Positions 6,416-6,828 of a DNA stretch of 6,828 nt are shown piece after piece. The number at the start of each line of letters is the position of its first letter. Positions within the stretch are counted from its first letter, which is position 1. This DNA comes from Alphaproteobacteria bacterium (lineage in GTDB: Bacteria > Pseudomonadota > Alphaproteobacteria > Sphingomonadales > Emcibacteraceae): the NCBI GenBank assembly GCA_002401545.1, contig NVTJ01000117.1:1-6828 (forward strand), in the 5' to 3' direction. Below the pieces are notes generated by a model. That model had not been told where the DNA came from. It searched no databases and saw only the letters and a program-made list of their open reading frames with translations. Made by a program: the position numbers and the translations under genes.

Positions 6416-6421
6416 AAGGAG
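6416..6421 (+). promoter_or_regulatory. Ribosome binding site of the 58-residue ORF
   Basis: AAGGAG, seven bases before ATG 6429 and immediately behind the riboswitch P1 strand. This placement sets the start of the small gene and makes ribosome access the likely output of ligand binding. Confidence 0.85.
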
Positions 6422-6428
6422 AAGACAA

Positions 6429-6605
6429 ATGGCACATTCAGACAAATCAAATGGTGATTCACACCTGTCCAGTAATTTTGAATATAAGAAGGAGCTGGCC
6501 TTTCAGTTGGTGAAGCGGTTTGGAATGACCGCCGCCCGGCAGACATGTATTCAGAACAAATGGGACGAAGTTCTGAAAGCTGTGGATTCAGTCAGAATAC
6601 ACTGA
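6429..6605 (+). CDS. Small protein of unknown family under c-di-GMP riboswitch control
   Basis: I do not recognise this 58-residue protein. The case for a real gene is strong: near-perfect ribosome binding site, ATG start, and a canonical c-di-GMP riboswitch directly upstream. Residues 1-17 are polar and Ser/Asn/His-rich, likely disordered. Residues 18-52 look helical in two parts, YKKELAFQLVKRFG (19-32) and TAARQTCIQNKWDEVLKAVD (34-53), with a Gly-Met break, one cysteine (Cys40) and one tryptophan (Trp45). There is no signal peptide or membrane segment, so it should be cytoplasmic. The two-helix pattern could be a protein-protein or small DNA-binding unit. Genes behind c-di-GMP riboswitches often act in motility, adhesion or surface behaviour, but nothing here ties this protein to those roles. 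No other gene follows on this strand within 220 bases. Confidence 0.8.
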   Translation: MAHSDKSNGDSHLSSNFEYKKELAFQLVKRFGMTAARQTCIQNKWDEVLKAVDSVRIH

Positions 6606-6674
6606 ATAATAATATAAGTTATCAATGACTGGCATTTGACCTGTCAGCCTGTTCATATCCGAGGTAATATTCCT

Positions 6675-6759
6675 GTGGTATCTTCTGGCCTTGCCAGATA
6701 ACGGTTCGTTGAGGATATTTATCTTTTGATCGCAGGGGAAGATACCACCTTTTGTTTTT
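6675..6759 (+). terminator. Structured element with T-run: terminator or small RNA candidate
   Basis: GTGGTATCTTC (6675-6685) and GAAGATACCAC (6738-6748) are perfect 11-base complements, followed by CTTTTGTTTTT (6749-6759). Inside lie further inverted repeats: TCTGGC-CTT-GCCAGA (6684-6698), AACG-GTT-CGTT (6700-6710) and a short GAT/ATC (6714-6723). The first shares two bases with the outer stem, so the two compete slightly. As RNA this forms a multi-branched structure ending in a U-run. It lies 69 bases after the small ORF and could end that transcript, or be the body of a separate RNA. A -10-like TAATAT (6665-6670) precedes it without a good -35. Confidence 0.5.
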
Positions 6760-6792
6760 CCTTAATTGTCTTTCCGACTCAATATTTTTTGA

Positions 6793-6826
6793 TAATATTA
6801 TTTTAAAAAAATTAAAAATAATATTA
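6793..6826. repeat. A+T-only inverted repeat
   Basis: TAATATTATTTT (6793-6804) and AAAATAATATTA (6815-6826) are perfect 12-base complements around a 10-base A/T loop. There is no G or C in the element. It may be an easily melted or curved region upstream of a gene beyond the window, or a weak terminator for that gene; the window ends two bases later. Nothing else is seen between the T-run at 6759 and this repeat. Confidence 0.45.
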
Positions 6827-6828
6827 AT

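Noticed and set aside
1..6828. CRISPR array, transposase or phage genes
   Set aside because: No regularly spaced direct repeats and no transposase or phage motifs were seen on either strand.

Overview
The window looks chromosomal and alphaproteobacterial. The cysteine synthase matches the type typical of that class, zur-znuC-znuB is arranged as in Proteobacteria, hisI is a stand-alone gene, and coding regions have moderate G+C. The order cannot be fixed from the sequence. Left to right there are five blocks.

(1) 1-2703, plus strand: a sulfur amino-acid operon. It holds the 3' part of a cysteine synthase (cysK type), 3-mercaptopyruvate sulfurtransferase (sseA) and cystathionine beta-lyase (metC). 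Together they cover cysteine formation, cysteine-derived sulfane transfer and the cystathionine-to-homocysteine step of methionine synthesis.

(2) 2700-4706, minus strand: a zinc-uptake operon read zur -> znuC -> znuB with overlapping stops and starts. The Zur repressor is followed by the ATPase and the membrane permease of the ZnuABC importer. The binding protein ZnuA is not in the window. metC and znuB converge and their stop codons overlap.

(3) 4707-5218: divergent from zur is hisI, phosphoribosyl-AMP cyclohydrolase, itself a zinc enzyme. The shared intergenic region carries a repeated GATAT/ATATC palindrome that is a good Zur-box candidate, so zinc supply and a zinc-requiring enzyme may be controlled together.

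(4) 5219-6226: an FNT-family channel (NirC-like nitrite/formate transporter) behind a putative FNR/Dnr-type box, followed by an intact tRNA-Gly(CCC) gene.

(5) 6227-6828: the most unusual part. A clear cyclic-di-GMP-I (GEMM-I) riboswitch sits directly before a strong ribosome binding site and a 58-residue open reading frame of a family I do not recognise. This is followed by a highly self-complementary stretch ending in a T-run (terminator or small RNA candidate), and then an almost pure A+T inverted repeat at the window edge. The riboswitch plus small protein is the best candidate for an undescribed system: a second-messenger-controlled micro-protein.
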